DNA from: Evansella caseinilytica
Lineage (GTDB): Bacteria > Bacillota > Bacilli > Bacillales > Salisediminibacteriaceae
Length of the DNA stretch: 64,000 nt
Direction of reading: 5' to 3'
Assembly: GCF_900107275.1 (NCBI RefSeq)
Contig: NZ_FNPI01000002.1
Location: 62,001 to 126,000 of the forward strand
In this document: piece after piece, positions 39,283 to 47,969 of the stretch
Numbering within the stretch: the first letter of the stretch is position 1
How the letters are laid out: the number at the start of each line of letters is the position of its first letter
Notes under the pieces: generated by a model
What the model was told of the DNA's origin: nothing
Database searches by the model: none
What the model saw: only the letters and a program-made list of their open reading frames with translations
Position numbers and translations under genes: made by a program

Positions 39283-39918
39283 ATGGAAAAAAAACCTGTC
39301 ATTATCGGTGTAGCAGGTGGTTCCGGCTCCGGAAAGACAACGGTTGCCAATAAAATTTACTGTAAATTCCATGACACAGAGATTGTAAAAATTGAGCAGG
39401 ACTCTTATTATAAAGATCAGGCACACCTTGCGATGGAAGAACGTTTAAAAACGAATTATGACCATCCGCTTGCCTTTGACAATGAGCTGCTGCTGTCTCA
39501 TTTAAAAACCCTGCTCAACCGCGAGGCCATTGACAAGCCGGTATATGATTTTACCGTTCACACCCGATCGCAGCAGACGATAAAAGTGGAACCGCGGGAC
39601 GTTATCATTTTAGAAGGCATTTTGATCTTGGAAGACGAGCGATTACGTGATATCATGGACATTAAATTATATGTTGATACTGATTCGGATATCCGGATCA
39701 TCCGCAGGCTTCTTCGTGATATCAAGGAGCGCGGCCGGACGATTGACTCCGTCATCGAACAATATACTTCCGTGGTTCGTCCGATGCACCTGCAATTTAT
39801 CGAGCCGACGAAAAGATATGCGGACATCATTATCCCGGAAGGTGGTTATAATCAAGTAGCAATTGATTTAATGGTGACAAAAATAAAAACAATTCTTGAA
39901 GAAAAAGAAATTTTGTAA
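39283..39918 (+). CDS. udk: Uridine kinase
   Basis: Udk phosphorylates uridine and cytidine for salvage. The 211-residue product has the P-loop [16 protein letters not shown] at residues 9-24, then [28 protein letters not shown] and the lid region [12 protein letters not shown], all as in Bacillus Udk. I choose ATG 39283, nine bases after AAAGGA. The ATG at 39277 overlaps the yrrO stop and is only three bases from that site. Confidence 0.96.
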   Translation: MEKKPVIIGVAGGSGSGKTTVANKIYCKFHDTEIVKIEQDSYYKDQAHLAMEERLKTNYDHPLAFDNELLLSHLKTLLNREAIDKPVYDFTVHTRSQQTIKVEPRDVIILEGILILEDERLRDIMDIKLYVDTDSDIRIIRRLLRDIKERGRTIDSVIEQYTSVVRPMHLQFIEPTKRYADIIIPEGGYNQVAIDLMVTKIKTILEEKEIL

Positions 39919-40010
39919 TAGCATAAGGGAAATGAGTTATTTACAATTAGTTGGCATGATTTTCTATTATATAAATACATGGTTGAACATCATTTATAAA
40001 ATAACAGGCA

Positions 40011-40055
40011 GGTTCAGCGCCCCGACACCCCTAAAATCGGGCGCTGACCATTTAT
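40011..40055 (+). terminator. Terminator after udk
   Basis: TCAGCGCCCCGA and TCGGGCGCTGA pair with one bulged C, extended by GG and CC, then ATTTATATA. It lies about 90 bases after the udk stop. Confidence 0.65.
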
Positions 40056-40244
40056 ATACAAATAGGAATCAGCCCGAAAAGTGTCGTGTGTTTTCTTCTG
40101 TAGATGGATGTATCATTTAAATCATGTATGTCAACCAGTCCATGTACATAGGATATTTCAAGACTTTTTATAGCATGCTATACGTTTATAACTCATCTTT
40201 TACAATCGGCTTAAGGCCGCTTCTCAATATATGATTAAGTTTAT

Positions 40245-40387
40245 GTTCAAAAAGGAGGACATAACATTGGCAAGAAGGTCGAGGCGTGGCAGGCTCGAGC
40301 AGCGGAGCGTACACGACCGTACGTGAGCAGCGGAGAGGCAACGCGGGCGTTGAGATTCGCAGACAATGTATCCTGGACTTTTTGAAC
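40245..40387 (+). repeat. Family 3 palindromic element (143 bp)
   Basis: GTTCAAAAAGGAGGACATAAC at the left end, GGCAAGAAGGTCGAGGC, GTGAGCAGCGGAGAGGC and GAGATTCGCAG in the body, and GGACTTTTTGAAC at the right. It is close in sequence and length to the copy at 8828-8970. It fills part of the udk-greA gap. Confidence 0.8.
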
Positions 40388-40423
40388 ATCCTCTTCAAGC
40401 AGGGCGCTTTAAAGATATAGAGA

Positions 40424-40437
40424 TGAAAGCGCTCACT
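40424..40437 (+). promoter_or_regulatory. cre-like site upstream of greA
   Basis: TGAAAGCGCTCACT matches the CcpA catabolite-response consensus (TGWAARCGYTWNCW) at 13 of 14 positions. It lies 43 bases before the greA start. It is also half of a GCGCTTT/AAAGCGC inverted repeat (40404-40432). No promoter boxes are clear here, so its role is uncertain. Confidence 0.4.
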
Positions 40438-40479
40438 TGAAACATCTGATAAGTTAGTTTCTTGAAGGAGTGAAGCATA

Positions 40480-40953
40480 ATGGCAGAAGAAAAACATTAT
40501 ATGACAGTGGCAGGTAAGGAAAAGCTTGAAAAGGAGCTGGAGTTTTTAAAGACAGAGCGACGAAAAGAAATTGTCGAGCGAATAAAAGTAGCGCGCAGCT
40601 TCGGTGACCTTTCGGAGAATTCTGAATATGACTCAGCAAAAGAGGAGCAAGCTTTTGTTGAAGGGCGTATTGTTCAAATTGAAAAAATGATCCGCAATGC
40701 AGTTATCATTGAAGAAGATCATACTAATACTACCACTGTGTCCTTGGGGAAAACGGTTTCTTTTAAAGAGCTGCCTGACGGGGATAAAGAAGAATATACC
40801 ATTGTGGGAAGAGCGGAAGCAGATCCGCTTGACGGAAAAATTTCCAATGATTCACCAATGGCACAAAGTCTTATCGGTAAATCCATCGGCGATGTCGTTA
40901 CTGTGACGACGCCCGGCGGGGATATGGAAGTGGAAATTCTTGAAGTAAAATAA
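40480..40953 (+). CDS. greA: Transcription elongation factor GreA
   Basis: GreA rescues backtracked RNA polymerase by stimulating transcript cleavage. The 157-residue length is standard. The N-terminal coiled coil includes [20 protein letters not shown] and the conserved tip [15 protein letters not shown] (the acidic residues that act in the channel). The C-terminal FKBP-like domain ends [18 protein letters not shown]. The ATG follows GAAGGAGTG. Position after udk is conserved. Confidence 0.97.
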   Translation: MAEEKHYMTVAGKEKLEKELEFLKTERRKEIVERIKVARSFGDLSENSEYDSAKEEQAFVEGRIVQIEKMIRNAVIIEEDHTNTTTVSLGKTVSFKELPDGDKEEYTIVGRAEADPLDGKISNDSPMAQSLIGKSIGDVVTVTTPGGDMEVEILEVK

Positions 40954-40966
40954 ATTTTCTTTTTTC

Positions 40967-41003
40967 CTTTATGAGCAATAATTTGCTCATAAAGGTTTTT
41001 TAT
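40967..41003 (+). terminator. Terminator after greA
   Basis: CCTTTATGAGCA and TGCTCATAAAGG form a perfect stem followed by TTTTTTATT. The remaining gap to 41238 holds only remnants of repeat ends (GTTCAAAAGGG and GGACTTTTTGAAC at about 41152-41196). Confidence 0.92.
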
Positions 41004-41238
41004 TAAATAACTGTTCAAAAAAAGATCTGTTGACAGTAAAATTTAATTAAGGGAAAAATTTATTCAGTTGCGGATTAGATCTGTAATACAGAAAACGGAC
41101 ATATATAAGTAATGTTTGTCGAACATATAAACAGTATGCCTGTTATTACGTGTTCAAAAGGGTGGCTAATGTTCCGGACTTTTTGAACATTCCCTCATAA
41201 TTAAGACCAGGAGGATTACTTAAGGAGGTTACTTTATT

Positions 41239-41868
41239 ATGAACCAGTACGGAAGCCGTGGACCGCGCCGTTCAGATATGAGAAAAAAGCAGCGGAAGAA
41301 TATCATATTAAACAGCGCGATCGCAGTAGTCGTTCTTGCGATCGTGCTCGTAGGTGGAGCCTTGATTTTCGGTGGAAATTCCGAGACAGCCACCACTGAT
41401 GATCCAGATCAGACAGAAAACAATGAGGGAACCGCGGAATCACCAGATGGAACGGACAACACGAATACGGAAACCGAAGCCAATCAGGAAGACGATGATG
41501 AGGCAACGGACGATGACAAGGAAAGCGATGTGGAGGAAAAATCAGCATCCTTATCAGATGAAGATGAGGAAACGGACGGAGAATGGCAGCCGGTTGGCAC
41601 TGTTCAGGAAGAGCCGTTTGTGGCGGTGTTCGATAAAGATCATGTGAATTGGGAAGAAATGACACGGGCGCTTCAATATGCAACAGGGCTTGGTGATGAA
41701 ATGATCATTTGGCGGCTAGGGAACGGCGGAGATCACCAAAGCGCCGTTGGAACCGTAAGCACTTCGGAAAATGCGAATAAGCCATTTCAAGTTCGTCTGG
41801 AATGGGTATCAAATGAAGGATGGCAGCCAGTGTCCGTGGAACAGCTTGACAGCAACCCCCACAGATAA
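41239..41868 (+). CDS. yrrS: DUF1510 membrane-anchored protein (YrrS)
   Basis: The 209-residue protein has a basic N-terminus (RRSDMRKKQRKN), a single membrane segment at about residues 22-40, and a long acidic, Glu/Asp/Thr-rich linker to about residue 115. The C-terminal domain contains INWEEMTRALQYATG-like sequence (here VNWEEMTRALQYATG) and ends EQLDSNPHR. This layout is typical of YrrS. The family's function is unknown. ATG 41239 follows TAAGGAGG. Confidence 0.85.
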   Translation: MNQYGSRGPRRSDMRKKQRKNIILNSAIAVVVLAIVLVGGALIFGGNSETATTDDPDQTENNEGTAESPDGTDNTNTETEANQEDDDEATDDDKESDVEEKSASLSDEDEETDGEWQPVGTVQEEPFVAVFDKDHVNWEEMTRALQYATGLGDEMIIWRLGNGGDHQSAVGTVSTSENANKPFQVRLEWVSNEGWQPVSVEQLDSNPHR

Positions 41869-41914
41869 TAGTATAAGTAGGATGATTTATTGCGGAAGGA
41901 AGGGTTGTTGAGGG

Positions 41915-42619
41915 ATGAGAATTGGAATTATCGGTGCCATGGAAGAGGAAGTAGACTTGCTCCGCTCAAAAATGACGGTTATTGAACAAAAGCTGATCGC
42001 CGGATGTGAATTGCTTTTAGGTAAGCTTCACGGTGTCGAGGTGGTGCTGTCGAAATCAGGAATCGGCAAAGTAAATGCGGCAATCAGCACGACGCTGATG
42101 AATCAGATGTATCAGCCGGATTATATTATTAACACCGGCTCGGCAGGAGGATTTCATCATAACCTTGCTGTAGGTGATATCGTGATTTCAACCGAAGTCC
42201 GTTACAACGACGTGGATGCTACCGTCTTCGGTTATGAATATGGCCAGGTGCCGCGGATGCCGGCTTTTTACTCTCCTGATCCGGAGTTGATTGCCGTTGC
42301 GGAAGAATGTGCAGAGGAAGTAGGCATTAACTCTGTGAAAGGGTTGATTATATCCGGGGATTCGTTTATGAGTGATGAACAGCGGGTGGAGGAGGTACGC
42401 ATGAAATTCAGCGATCCGTACTGTTCAGAGATGGAAGCGGGCGCCATTGCCCAGGTTTGTCATCAGTTCCAATGTCCATTTGTTATTATCCGCTCCTTGT
42501 CTGATATAGCCGGGAAGGATGCCAAGCTGTCATATGATCAATTTCTGGAAAAAGCGTCGGTAAATTCAGCAAAAATGGTGTTGCTGATGCTGGAAGAATT
42601 ACGAAGAAAACAAACGTGA
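41915..42619 (+). CDS. mtnN: 5'-methylthioadenosine/S-adenosylhomocysteine nucleosidase
   Basis: MtnN splits adenine from methylthioadenosine and S-adenosylhomocysteine in methionine recycling. The 234-residue protein starts [20 protein letters not shown] and has [17 protein letters not shown] near residue 70 and [15 protein letters not shown] near 170, the ribose- and purine-binding elements. In B. subtilis mtnN follows yrrT and precedes yrhA/yrhB; those partner genes are absent here. A strong terminator follows. Confidence 0.95.
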   Translation: MRIGIIGAMEEEVDLLRSKMTVIEQKLIAGCELLLGKLHGVEVVLSKSGIGKVNAAISTTLMNQMYQPDYIINTGSAGGFHHNLAVGDIVISTEVRYNDVDATVFGYEYGQVPRMPAFYSPDPELIAVAEECAEEVGINSVKGLIISGDSFMSDEQRVEEVRMKFSDPYCSEMEAGAIAQVCHQFQCPFVIIRSLSDIAGKDAKLSYDQFLEKASVNSAKMVLLMLEELRRKQT

Positions 42620-42624
42620 AAGGG

Positions 42625-42669
42625 AAAGAGAGCGTCAGAATGCAGCAGCATCCAACGCTCTCTTTTTCT
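42625..42669 (+). terminator. Terminator after mtnN
   Basis: AAAGAGAGCGT (42625-42635) and ACGCTCTCTTT (42655-42665), then TTCTATT. The stem is perfect. Confidence 0.9.
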
Positions 42670-42871
42670 ATTCTGCCTGTCTGGAAACGATTTACTAACG
42701 AAAATACATGAAGCCCGTGTTATACTTATTGCTAGTTTCATAAATTCATCTGTTACATTGTGTTTGTAAAGCGGGGGAAACGATGCGATTGTGTCGTTGC
42801 TATGCCGGCACTAGGTTTGTCTGCTCTCCTGTTTAAGCGAACATTGTTAATTTAGAAGAGGGTGAGTTAGT

Positions 42872-43111
42872 ATGACAGACGAAAAGAAACTGGCTGATTT
42901 AAAAAATAAAGTGGCGGATCACAAACGTTTTGCGTTTATTTTGCTTGCTCTTTCCGGCTTTCTCTCCATCGGGCTGGTGATCCCGAACGATGCGATTGCA
43001 GACGGACAGCACGGGAAAATGGTCGGACTCATTGTTGCGTTATTAATCAGTGCATTTTTCTTTCATAAATCAGCGATGAAAACACAGCGGATAGTAAATG
43101 AAGAAGAATAA
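42872..43111 (+). CDS. yrhC: YrhC family membrane protein
   Basis: This 79-residue protein has two hydrophobic segments (about residues 20-38 and 49-66), a basic/acidic N-terminus and a short charged tail. It matches the YrhC-like family, which in B. subtilis also lies downstream of the mtnN cluster. Function is unknown. ATG 42872 follows AGAGGGTGAG. Confidence 0.75.
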   Translation: MTDEKKLADLKNKVADHKRFAFILLALSGFLSIGLVIPNDAIADGQHGKMVGLIVALLISAFFFHKSAMKTQRIVNEEE

Positions 43112-43156
43112 CACTTTCGTTTAGGTTCCAATATTTTTCAGCTTGAGACAGCGGCT

Positions 43157-43188
43157 AAAGATGCGGGAAGTTCAGCATCTTTTTTTGT
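43157..43188 (+). terminator. Terminator after yrhC
   Basis: AAAGATGC and GCATCTTT arms with a TTTTG tail. Confidence 0.75.
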
Positions 43189-43256
43189 TGCGGGAAGGTT
43201 GCGTTAGCTTCCAAAGCTGCCCGTCGGGGTGCTGTTGAGAGCTGGAAAACGACAGC

Positions 43257-43889
43257 TCAGCATTTTTTCAGCTCCTCCAGCACATGGGTAAAAATTCTTG
43301 CTGTCAGCCCCCAAATGATGTATCCGTTGTATTCATAGAACTGCTCGGTAACTGTGCCGGTTCTCCAAGTATAGTTTTCCCCATTCGGAATCAGATGAAA
43401 CGGGAAGCCTTTTTCCGGCTCAACATTCAGGAAGATGTAATGGTTTTTCGGCTTTAATTGCAGCGCCTCATCAACCGGAATGAAAAAGATTTCTTTCACC
43501 TCGTTTTCATTGATGTGAAAGCGCGAATTTTTATCAAGTATACCTAAAAAAGGATATAACATCAGCCGGAACGGAGTAATCATATAATCTAATTCCCCGA
43601 TCACTTGAACGGCGGCTTCCGGTATGCCAAGCTCTTCCGCCAATTCACGGACAGCTGCATGCCGATAGCTCTGGTCGCTGTCATCGACTTTGCCGCCGGG
43701 AAAACATACTTCCCCCGGTTGGCGGATGGTATCGGACCGAATTTGAAAAACGAAATGAAGCTTACCATTGATCTCAAGCAATGGAACGAGAATGGCAAAT
43801 TGGTGATAGTCTTTTAAGTCCATCAAGGCAGCATGTCGCTTCTTGAAATGTTGCTGCCATCTGTTGTTTTTAAACGTCGGATCATTCAA
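43257..43889 (-). CDS. Nudix hydrolase, CoA pyrophosphatase type
   Basis: The 210-residue protein carries the Nudix box: GEVCFPGGKVDDSDQSY, then AAVRELAEELGI (the REx2EExGI metal site). The PROSITE-type LLxIxRSxxVRxHxGQ segment before it (VFQIRSDTIRQPGEVCFP) points to the CoA/NUDT7 subgroup, which cleaves coenzyme A to phosphopantetheine and 3',5'-ADP. The start is most likely TTG at 43889, nine bases after AAGGAG. A GTG at 43940 has no ribosome site and overlaps a TATAAT-rich promoter stretch. It is divergent from the HPr-like gene. Confidence 0.85.
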   Translation of the reverse strand: MNDPTFKNNRWQQHFKKRHAALMDLKDYHQFAILVPLLEINGKLHFVFQIRSDTIRQPGEVCFPGGKVDDSDQSYRHAAVRELAEELGIPEAAVQVIGELDYMITPFRLMLYPFLGILDKNSRFHINENEVKEIFFIPVDEALQLKPKNHYIFLNVEPEKGFPFHLIPNGENYTWRTGTVTEQFYEYNGYIIWGLTARIFTHVLEELKKC

Positions 43890-43985
43890 ATGAAGACACT
43901 CCTTCCATCTTACTTCTTTCCTAATCAAGGCTAAGCTCACACTTATAATTATTATTATAACAAATTCACTGTAAAAATAATGAAA

Positions 43986-43999
43986 TGAAAGCGTTGTAA
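43986..43999 (+). promoter_or_regulatory. cre-like site between Nudix and HPr-like genes
   Basis: TGAAAGCGTTGTAA matches 12 of 14 positions of the CcpA-binding consensus. It lies ten bases before the -35 box of the HPr-like gene and also upstream of the divergent Nudix gene. Confidence 0.45.
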
Positions 44000-44008
44000 A
44001 AATAATAA

Positions 44009-44037
44009 TTGTATTCTTTTTGCGTAAATCATATAAT
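44009..44037 (+). promoter_or_regulatory. Promoter of the HPr-like gene
   Basis: TTGTAT (44009-44014) and TATAAT (44032-44037) with a 17-base spacer, about 30 bases before the start codon. Confidence 0.65.
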
Positions 44038-44068
44038 GTAATTAATTATTGTATTGGAGGCGATATTT

Positions 44069-44311
44069 ATGAAATTAACGGTTCAAAAGCCTATCTTTGC
44101 GGAATCGGCAAGCAAGTTTGTTAACACTGCGAGCAAGTATTCGGCAACAATCGTACTGAAAAAGGATCATTGGGTGGTCGATGCAAAAAGCTTATTAGGT
44201 GTTTTAGCATTATCGCTTCAGCCTGGTCAAGAGGTGGAAATCAGCATTGATGGCGAAGGTGGAGAAGCGTTTGCCGATGAAGTGGTAGCGCTCGGCCTTT
44301 TTACGAAATAA
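44069..44311 (+). CDS. HPr-like protein lacking the phospho-histidine
   Basis: The 80-residue protein has the HPr fold pattern. Where HPr has the His15-x-Arg17-Pro18 active site (HARPAT), it reads IFAESASKFV, so histidine, arginine and proline are all replaced. The Ser46 segment is kept (VDAKSLLGVLALSLQPGQE, as in KSIMGV of HPr). This is the pattern of a regulatory relative such as Crh, which cannot carry PTS phosphate on histidine but can be phosphorylated on Ser46 by HPr kinase and bind CcpA. It is not B. subtilis Crh itself (position 15 is Phe, not Gln). ATG 44069 follows TTGGAGG. The regulatory role is inferred. Confidence 0.8.
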   Translation: MKLTVQKPIFAESASKFVNTASKYSATIVLKKDHWVVDAKSLLGVLALSLQPGQEVEISIDGEGGEAFADEVVALGLFTK

Positions 44312-44343
44312 CGATTTTGCACCGTGCTGGTACATACGGAGAA

Positions 44344-44467
44344 GTTCAAAAAGTCCGGGAAAGCACCCGCGAATGTCGTTGTGGCGTTGTTCTTGTTCTG
44401 TACACGTGCGTTCGCATTCGCAAGCGCGTGTTGCAAACGCTTGGTGTCGTTAGCCTCCTTTTTGAAC
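44344..44467 (-). repeat. Family 3 element (124 bp, diverged body)
   Basis: The ends GTTCAAAAAGTCCGGGAAAG and CCTCCTTTTTGAAC match the other reverse copies, as does CGCGAATGTCGTTG. The centre has different sequence with its own symmetric piece, GTGCGTTCGCATTCGCAAGC. Confidence 0.7.
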
Positions 44468-44719
44468 ATTCTTAACATCGCTGTCTTCCGGGAGTGGAGG
44501 GCAGCTTTGTTTTGCCGGCACATGAAGGACGGAGGAGGCTATTTCTGCTGCTTTCTCAACATTCATTCTGGAGGGACAGGCGAAGCAATTTTGTTGCCTA
44601 TGAAGCTGCCGCTGCTTTGTATAGTATGCAGGGGGCACGAATGGTACCCCCTGCTTGTGCGACGGGCAATTCACAAGTTACCATGATAGGATCACACGCA
44701 GCCGAAAGAGGAGCGGGCT
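44468..44719. other. Unassigned intergenic DNA with a short hairpin
   Basis: No gene is recognisable. Frames on both strands lack ribosome sites. A perfect 8-bp stem GCAGGGGG (44629-44636) with CCCCCTGC (44647-44654) is present without a T-run. The stretch is GC-richer than other gaps and may be a decayed gene. Confidence 0.4.
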
Positions 44720-46714
44720 TTATGAGGTCAAATAGCTGTCAAACCAGGAAACCAGCTCCTGCAGCCGCGCAATCCGTAAATGTGGCGGGCCGCTTCGAGA
44801 CAATTCGTGATTAGCATTCGGAAAGCGGACAAACCGTGTTTCCTGACCACGGTGCTTCAAGGCAATAAACAGCTGCTCTGCCTGCTCCATTGGACAACGG
44901 TAATCTTGTTCTCCATGAAGGATAAGCAGAGGTGTTTCGATTTTGTTGACATATTTCAACGGTGAATGCTGCCACAGCTTTTCCGGATCCTGAAGAACAT
45001 CGGAGCCAATTTCCCATTCTGTAAAGAAATAACCGATGTCGCTGACGCCGTAAAAGCTGACCCAGTTGGAAATCGATCGCAATGTAGCGGCTGCTTTAAA
45101 GCGGTTTGTGTGTGAGACAATCCAGTTTGTCATAAAGCCGCCGTAGCTGCCGCCGGTAACACCAAGCCGTTCCGTATCCACGGCCGTGTATTTTTCGACA
45201 GTCGCATCAACAAAATTCATTAAATCTTGGTAATCCTTGCCGCCGTAATCCCCGCGGCAGGCATTCACAAACTGCTGTCCGTACCCGTGACTTCCGCGAG
45301 GGTTTGAATACAGCACGAAATAGCCTTTAGCTGCCAAAAGCTGCAGTTCATGAAAAAAAGTATTTCCGTACATCGCATGAGGACCGCCGTGAATTTCAAG
45401 GATGGCCGGATATTTATTTGCTTTGTCGAAGCCGTACGGTTTTAACACCCAACCTTGCACTTCCCAGCCGTCCGTTGACTTGAAACGGATTTCCTCCGGA
45501 GACGAAAGGTGTAAATCAGCCAGCCATTCGCGGTTCACATCCGTCACTTTTGTGGCTTTATTTGTGTCAAGGTCGAAAAGGTAGATGTCACCAGGATTTG
45601 TCGGTGTAGATACGCTTAAGACAGCCAAGTTTTCTTCCACATTAATATTATACCCGTAGACATGATGTTTCCCTGAGAAGAGCTCCGTGATTTCTCCCGA
45701 CAAATCCACGGAACAAAAGTTGGTGTCACCATGAGCACTGGCGGTAGCATACAGCTTTTGTCCGTCGGCAGACCAGACCGGCCCCGGATTAGGGTGACCT
45801 GAGCGGAGATCGCCGATCATTGCATCCGTGATGTAAATATCGTGTCCCTTTGTCAGGCAAATCCGTTCCTTTGTTTCGATATCAATCGTCCATAAGCGTG
45901 TTAATGTTGCCCCGAGGTACTCCTTTTCATGTCCGAAGCAGGCAATCGTTTTCCCGTCAGGAGAGAAATTTCCGCTGCCGAAAAAGCCCGTGCTGTCTGT
46001 CAGCTTCTCTGCCTGTTGTGATTGGACATCCAACACATATAAGTCGGAAATAAACTGCTCATCGCCTTCTTTATTCGCGGAGTATACGATTTTCGAGCCA
46101 TCGGGAGACCAGTTTCCCGGTTCGTGATCAACGTCGGCCTTCGTTAAAAAGGTTAGCTTCCCGGTGTCAAGCTGGTAAATGGCAAGCTGCTGCCGCTTTC
46201 CATCCAAAAATCCGGCGGCATCAGATTTATAGACTAATTTTTCCACGACCAATGGTTCGGGCTTTTTTTCTTCCGGCTGGTCATTGGGTTTCTTCTCCAA
46301 ATCAGGTGCTTCATTTACTTTATATGCCGTGGTAAACAAAATTTGCTTACTGTCCGGTGACCAGATCGGCTTTGAGGCACCGTTTTCCAAGGTTGTTATC
46401 TGCCTTGCTTCACCGCCGTCCATCGACAGCAGGTAGAGCTGCTGCTTGGCATTTTTTCCTTTGGCTGCGGCATATACCAGCCATCTTCCGTCCGGTGAAA
46501 ATCGGGGAAAGCCGACCCTTCCTTCACCGAATGTCCACTGCTTGCTCTCTTGCTCCATTGTGGATTGGACATAAAGATGGGATATGTACTCATCTTCGTC
46601 GGTAATATACTGTTTAACAAAGGCAAAACATGAGCCGTCAGGTGAAAGTTGCGGTTCGTTAATCACATTGAATGTTCGAAGATCTTCCACAGTTAATGCT
46701 CGAGTTGACATCAT
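44720..46714 (-). CDS. S9 family prolyl oligopeptidase / acylaminoacyl peptidase
   Basis: The 664-residue cytoplasmic serine peptidase has an N-terminal beta-propeller (repeated segments such as PRFSPDGRWLVYAAAKG, PIWSPDSKQILFTT and NWSPDGSKIVYSANK). The C-terminal alpha/beta-hydrolase domain holds the catalytic triad: Ser in VTGGSYGGFMTNW near residue 520, Asp in LLILHGEQDYRCP near 605, His in FPNANHELSRSG near 640. It resembles YuxL of B. subtilis. There is no signal peptide. AAAGGGG precedes two adjacent ATG codons; either may be used. Confidence 0.92.
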   Translation of the reverse strand: MMSTRALTVEDLRTFNVINEPQLSPDGSCFAFVKQYITDEDEYISHLYVQSTMEQESKQWTFGEGRVGFPRFSPDGRWLVYAAAKGKNAKQQLYLLSMDGGEARQITTLENGASKPIWSPDSKQILFTTAYKVNEAPDLEKKPNDQPEEKKPEPLVVEKLVYKSDAAGFLDGKRQQLAIYQLDTGKLTFLTKADVDHEPGNWSPDGSKIVYSANKEGDEQFISDLYVLDVQSQQAEKLTDSTGFFGSGNFSPDGKTIACFGHEKEYLGATLTRLWTIDIETKERICLTKGHDIYITDAMIGDLRSGHPNPGPVWSADGQKLYATASAHGDTNFCSVDLSGEITELFSGKHHVYGYNINVEENLAVLSVSTPTNPGDIYLFDLDTNKATKVTDVNREWLADLHLSSPEEIRFKSTDGWEVQGWVLKPYGFDKANKYPAILEIHGGPHAMYGNTFFHELQLLAAKGYFVLYSNPRGSHGYGQQFVNACRGDYGGKDYQDLMNFVDATVEKYTAVDTERLGVTGGSYGGFMTNWIVSHTNRFKAAATLRSISNWVSFYGVSDIGYFFTEWEIGSDVLQDPEKLWQHSPLKYVNKIETPLLILHGEQDYRCPMEQAEQLFIALKHRGQETRFVRFPNANHELSRSGPPHLRIARLQELVSWFDSYLTS

Positions 46715-46884
46715 TTTTCCCCTTTCTTGGAAAAGAATATGATTAGGATGTTCAAAATGTATCTCTTTCTTTTTGAAAGTTCATACTATTATTTCATTCT
46801 ATCAAAAAAATTCGTATTCCGAAATAACCGATTGTTTAGTTTCTTCAAAAATATTTAACACATTTCCGAATGATGGTGCTGTTG

Positions 46885-47095
46885 ACTATGCCCATCCGCT
46901 GGCTTCGGAGCCCGTTTTGGTGATGAATAAGAGGTAATCGTCAACGAACGGAGGGTTTGAAGCCTATTTCGTAAACGAAAAAGAGCTAATCGTGCCCGTG
47001 CGGAGGATTTGGAACCCATTTCGTTAACGATTAACCATTTACTCATACCCATCCGGCGACTTCGGAGCCAGCTTTAGTAACACGGTTAACTCTTT
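46885..47095 (-). repeat. Four degenerate ~52-bp direct repeats
   Basis: On the minus strand, four successive units of about 50-54 bp share the pattern CGTTAACGAAA-like, then GGGCTCCGAAGCC-like and GCGGATGGG. Unit ends are visible on the plus strand as GCTGGCTTCGGAGCC, GGAGGGTTTGAAGCC, GGAGGATTTGGAACC and CGGCGACTTCGGAGCC. The function is unknown. The rest of the gap (46715-46884) is AT-rich, with a weak TTCAAAA hairpin after the S9 gene start. Confidence 0.6.
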
Positions 47096-47209
47096 TTATT
47101 CCTTGACGCAACTCCGAAAACATCCTGTATTTGCAGTGTCTCAAACATTGCTTTACAGGAAAGGCAGTGATTATCTATCATCCGAAAAACGTGAAAATCT
47201 ACGTGGAAC

Positions 47210-47824
47210 TCATCGTATTCCTGTTCCAATTCCGATACAGATTTCAATATCGGGCGCCGGTTTGCTGGGCTCAAACAAAACCCCTGTTTGCCCATAAAAG
47301 GCGGTCTCCTGAAAGCCTACAAATAAGAAACGAAACTGTTCAGGCGTCAGCAGCGGCCGCTGATTGAAAACTGTATTTTTCCGGCCGGCATTTCCGCCGT
47401 TAAGGGAAGCTGACAAAAGAACCGTCCCCTCAGGTGTCAGCAGTCTATGTATTTGCTCCATGAAGTTGCTTCGGTCTTCCGTTTCCCGGATCGTGTCAAA
47501 CCCTACAATCGTATCGAACTTCCCAAGTTCGCTGACATAGTTATCATCGGTGATACTACCGTGTCTAAAGGAAAGCAGCGGGTGGTAACAAACATTTTCG
47601 GCATAAGCAACAGCTTCTTTATCCGTAACTACGGCGATTATTTCAGAAATCGCTTTTTTCCCTGCTTTCGCCAACAGCTTGCTCTCATAACCGTTGCAGC
47701 ATGACAAGTCAAGAACTCTGCCTTTCACAAAAGGAACGGCAAACTGGTAGCGGGCGATATGTTCCAGATGCCGGCCGTTCATCGGATCGATTTTTTCCAT
47801 TAGCGCTTGTTTAACAGTAGTCAT
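47210..47824 (-). CDS. Class I SAM-dependent methyltransferase of unknown target
   Basis: The 204-residue protein has the SAM-binding motif I GRVLDLSCCNGYESKLLA near residue 36, an acidic loop after strand 2, and motif-post-I GKFDTIVGFDTIRETEDR, followed by LLTPEGTVLLSASLNGG. The methyl acceptor cannot be read from the sequence. The ATG at 47824 is preferred to a TTG two codons earlier, although its ribosome site (GGTGATG) is weak. It stands alone on the minus strand. Confidence 0.75.
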   Translation of the reverse strand: MTTVKQALMEKIDPMNGRHLEHIARYQFAVPFVKGRVLDLSCCNGYESKLLAKAGKKAISEIIAVVTDKEAVAYAENVCYHPLLSFRHGSITDDNYVSELGKFDTIVGFDTIRETEDRSNFMEQIHRLLTPEGTVLLSASLNGGNAGRKNTVFNQRPLLTPEQFRFLFVGFQETAFYGQTGVLFEPSKPAPDIEICIGIGTGIR

Positions 47825-47969
47825 TGTCAAGAAACATCACCGCTTCGTCTTATTCTGCTTGTATATTATAGCATGGTTCCCGGCGCTGTTCACAGCGCTT
47901 GAGAAGAACGGAATCTATGAAAGCAATGTTACAACCGCCGGCAGAAGCCCGTGTTTTTTCAGGAAAGGG

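Noticed and set aside
41030-41066. TTGACA after greA as a promoter for yrrS
   Set aside because: No acceptable -10 box lies 16-18 bases downstream.
44494-44814. 106-codon plus-strand frame overlapping the S9 peptidase end
   Set aside because: It overlaps the end of a well-supported minus-strand gene and has no ribosome site or recognisable motif.
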